A stretch of DNA of 64,000 nt from Geothrix rubra (lineage in GTDB: Bacteria; Acidobacteriota; Holophagae; Holophagales; Holophagaceae): positions 124,001-188,000 of the forward strand of contig NZ_BSDD01000003.1 in NCBI RefSeq assembly GCF_030268065.1. The letters run 5' to 3'. The notes below the pieces were generated by a model. It saw only the letters and a program-made list of their open reading frames with translations. It ran no database searches and had not been told where the DNA came from. Numbering within the stretch: position 1 is the first letter of the stretch; every line of letters starts with the position of its first letter. This document shows positions 63,302 to 64,000 of the stretch, in pieces. A program made the position numbers and the translations under genes.

Positions 63302-63336
63302 GGGTAAAGCGAAAGCCCGGCTCCGCCGGGCCTTCG
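63302..63336 (-). terminator. Hairpin terminator downstream of the Fur-family gene
   Basis: GCCCGGC (63315-63321), loop of three, GCCGGGC (63325-63331). Read on the minus strand the hairpin is followed by TTTCGCTTTACC. It separates the regulator gene from add. Confidence 0.6.
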
Positions 63337-63376
63337 CGCGGGGGCCCGGGGGTGTGCACGCAGCGCGACCCTAGAT

Positions 63377-63400
63377 CCTCGCAACGCCTGCGTTGCGAGG
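63377..63400. terminator. Perfect 11-bp hairpin after the Fur-family gene (copy 2 of the dispersed element)
   Basis: CCTCGCAACGC (63377-63387), CT, GCGTTGCGAGG (63390-63400). With the preceding TAGAT it forms the 21-bp element shared with 2479-2499. There is no T-tract. It may stabilise or end the transcript together with the hairpin at 63315. Confidence 0.55.
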
Positions 63401-63417
63401 AGAACCCCCGGAGAAGA

Positions 63418-63918
63418 TCAGACGCTGAGCTGGCTCAGCCGGTGGGCGAGCGCCGACCCGTCCGTGTCCAGCTTCAGGCACTCCTTGCAGAGGCCGAAGA
63501 TCTGGTGGCTGTGGTGCATGGGCTTGAAGCCGTGCTCACTGCAGATCGCCTCCTGGAGCTTCTCCAGGTCCGCCCGGAAGAACTCGATGATGGTGTTGCA
63601 GTTCAGGCAGATGAGGTGGTCATGGTGCTCGTTGCTGCGCACGGGCTCGTAGTGCGCATGCTGGTCGCCGAAGCTGCTCTTGCGGACAAGTCCGCACTGC
63701 ACCAGAAGGTCCAGCGTGCGGTAGACGGTGGCGCGGCTGATGGCCTTGCCCTTCTGCTTGAGCGCGATGTGCAGCTGGTCCGCGTCGAAATGCTCCGTCT
63801 GCGCGAACACCTCCGCCAGGAGCTCCCGACGTTCTCCCGTGAGCTTCAGCTGCCGGGCACGGAGGAAGCTCTCGAAGCGCTGTTGTTCATCCGGTAGATC
63901 GATTTTCGACTTTCGCAT
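63418..63918 (-). CDS. fur: Fur-family metal-dependent transcriptional regulator
   Basis: A 166-aa Fur-family protein: a winged helix (about 25-85, 'FDADQLHIALKQKGKAISRATVYRTLDLLVQCGLV'), the metal site 'SNEHHDHLICLNCNTIIEF', and a C-terminal 'HQIFGLCKEC'. This makes two CxxC pairs for a structural zinc. It may be Fur, Zur or PerR; the feoAB genes 7 kb away favour an iron role but do not prove it. It is encoded away from the right edge, with a TTACACT -10-like sequence (minus strand, 63936-63942). Confidence 0.92.
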   Translation of the reverse strand: MRKSKIDLPDEQQRFESFLRARQLKLTGERRELLAEVFAQTEHFDADQLHIALKQKGKAISRATVYRTLDLLVQCGLVRKSSFGDQHAHYEPVRSNEHHDHLICLNCNTIIEFFRADLEKLQEAICSEHGFKPMHHSHQIFGLCKECLKLDTDGSALAHRLSQLSV

Positions 63919-64000
63919 GGGGGACCTCGGGGGGCAGTGTAATCGAGTTTAATGAAAATTCCGCGGGTCCAGGGAAACAAATGGGATGTATTATGAAGAT
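63919..64000. promoter_or_regulatory. Upstream region of the Fur-family gene, incomplete at the window edge
   Basis: This AT-richer stretch holds AGTGTAATCGAGTTTAATGA, read on the minus strand as a TTACACT -10-like box with possible operator. A second gene may start on the plus strand near the edge, but nothing can be supported. Confidence 0.3.

Overview
The window is GC-rich, gene-dense bacterial chromosome with short intergenic gaps, many 4-bp stop/start overlaps and frequent GTG/TTG starts. The outer-membrane lipid A gene lpxB, separate PurS/PurQ/small PurL subunits, FeoAB with a Cys-rich partner, a large BNR/VPS10-type exported protein and an M1 peptidase fit a Gram-negative of the Acidobacteriota, most likely a Holophagae relative such as Geothrix. 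This placement is inference from gene content only. No rRNA, CRISPR array, integrase or intact transposase was seen. There is one tRNA gene, initiator tRNA-fMet.

Layout. 0-21 kb holds housekeeping genes: a truncated membrane protein (probable CPBP family), lpxB with an unknown overlapping partner, DUF2203, an alkyltransferase-like protein, purS-purQ, an AraC regulator, small exported proteins, a Tat-exported amidase, glutamine synthetase, purL, a PilZ protein, a B12-type radical SAM protein, pyrF-membrane protein-pnuC, an M1 peptidase and tRNA-fMet. 21-26.5 kb is a cassette beside the tRNA: DHFR-like, DoxX-like, two YCII/DGPF proteins, two VOC/PhnB-type proteins and an ECF42-type sigma factor. 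A TGTCGA-N17-CGAC promoter candidate precedes its first gene, and degenerate non-coding DNA flanks it on both sides.

26.5-34.8 kb is a lipid-remodelling regulon: acyl desaturase, FAD oxidoreductase, ECF sigma, ChrR-type zinc/cupin anti-sigma, lipocalin, SRPBCC, DUF1365, a cyclopropane-fatty-acid-synthase-like methyltransferase, DUF1295 and a second such methyltransferase. Both transcription units carry the same bipartite element, CATCCAGATTCC-N9-CGTTGGG, 18-19 nt before the start codon. This is the most interesting part of the window: a probable singlet-oxygen or oxidative-stress regulon that makes desaturated and then methylated, cyclopropane or furan fatty acids.

35.2-46.7 kb is one long carbon-metabolism operon: transketolase, RpiB-like isomerase, transaldolase, HAD protein, Pgi, intracellular GH15 glucosidase, Zwf, a polyphosphate-glucokinase-like ROK kinase and short-type Gnd. 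It could take stored glucan or trehalose to glucose, glucose-6-phosphate and the pentose phosphate pathway. 6-phosphogluconolactonase and ribulose-phosphate epimerase are absent from the cluster.

46.8-64 kb carries two TPM proteins with LemA, a universal stress protein, the BNR protein, malic enzyme behind a perfect 24-bp palindrome, feoA-feoB-Cys-rich protein, pgsA, an RluB-type pseudouridine synthase, an SDR without the usual catalytic pair, DUF2721, ribA, a DHH phosphoesterase, a 67-bp tandem repeat that copies the 3' end of add, adenosine deaminase and a Fur-family regulator.
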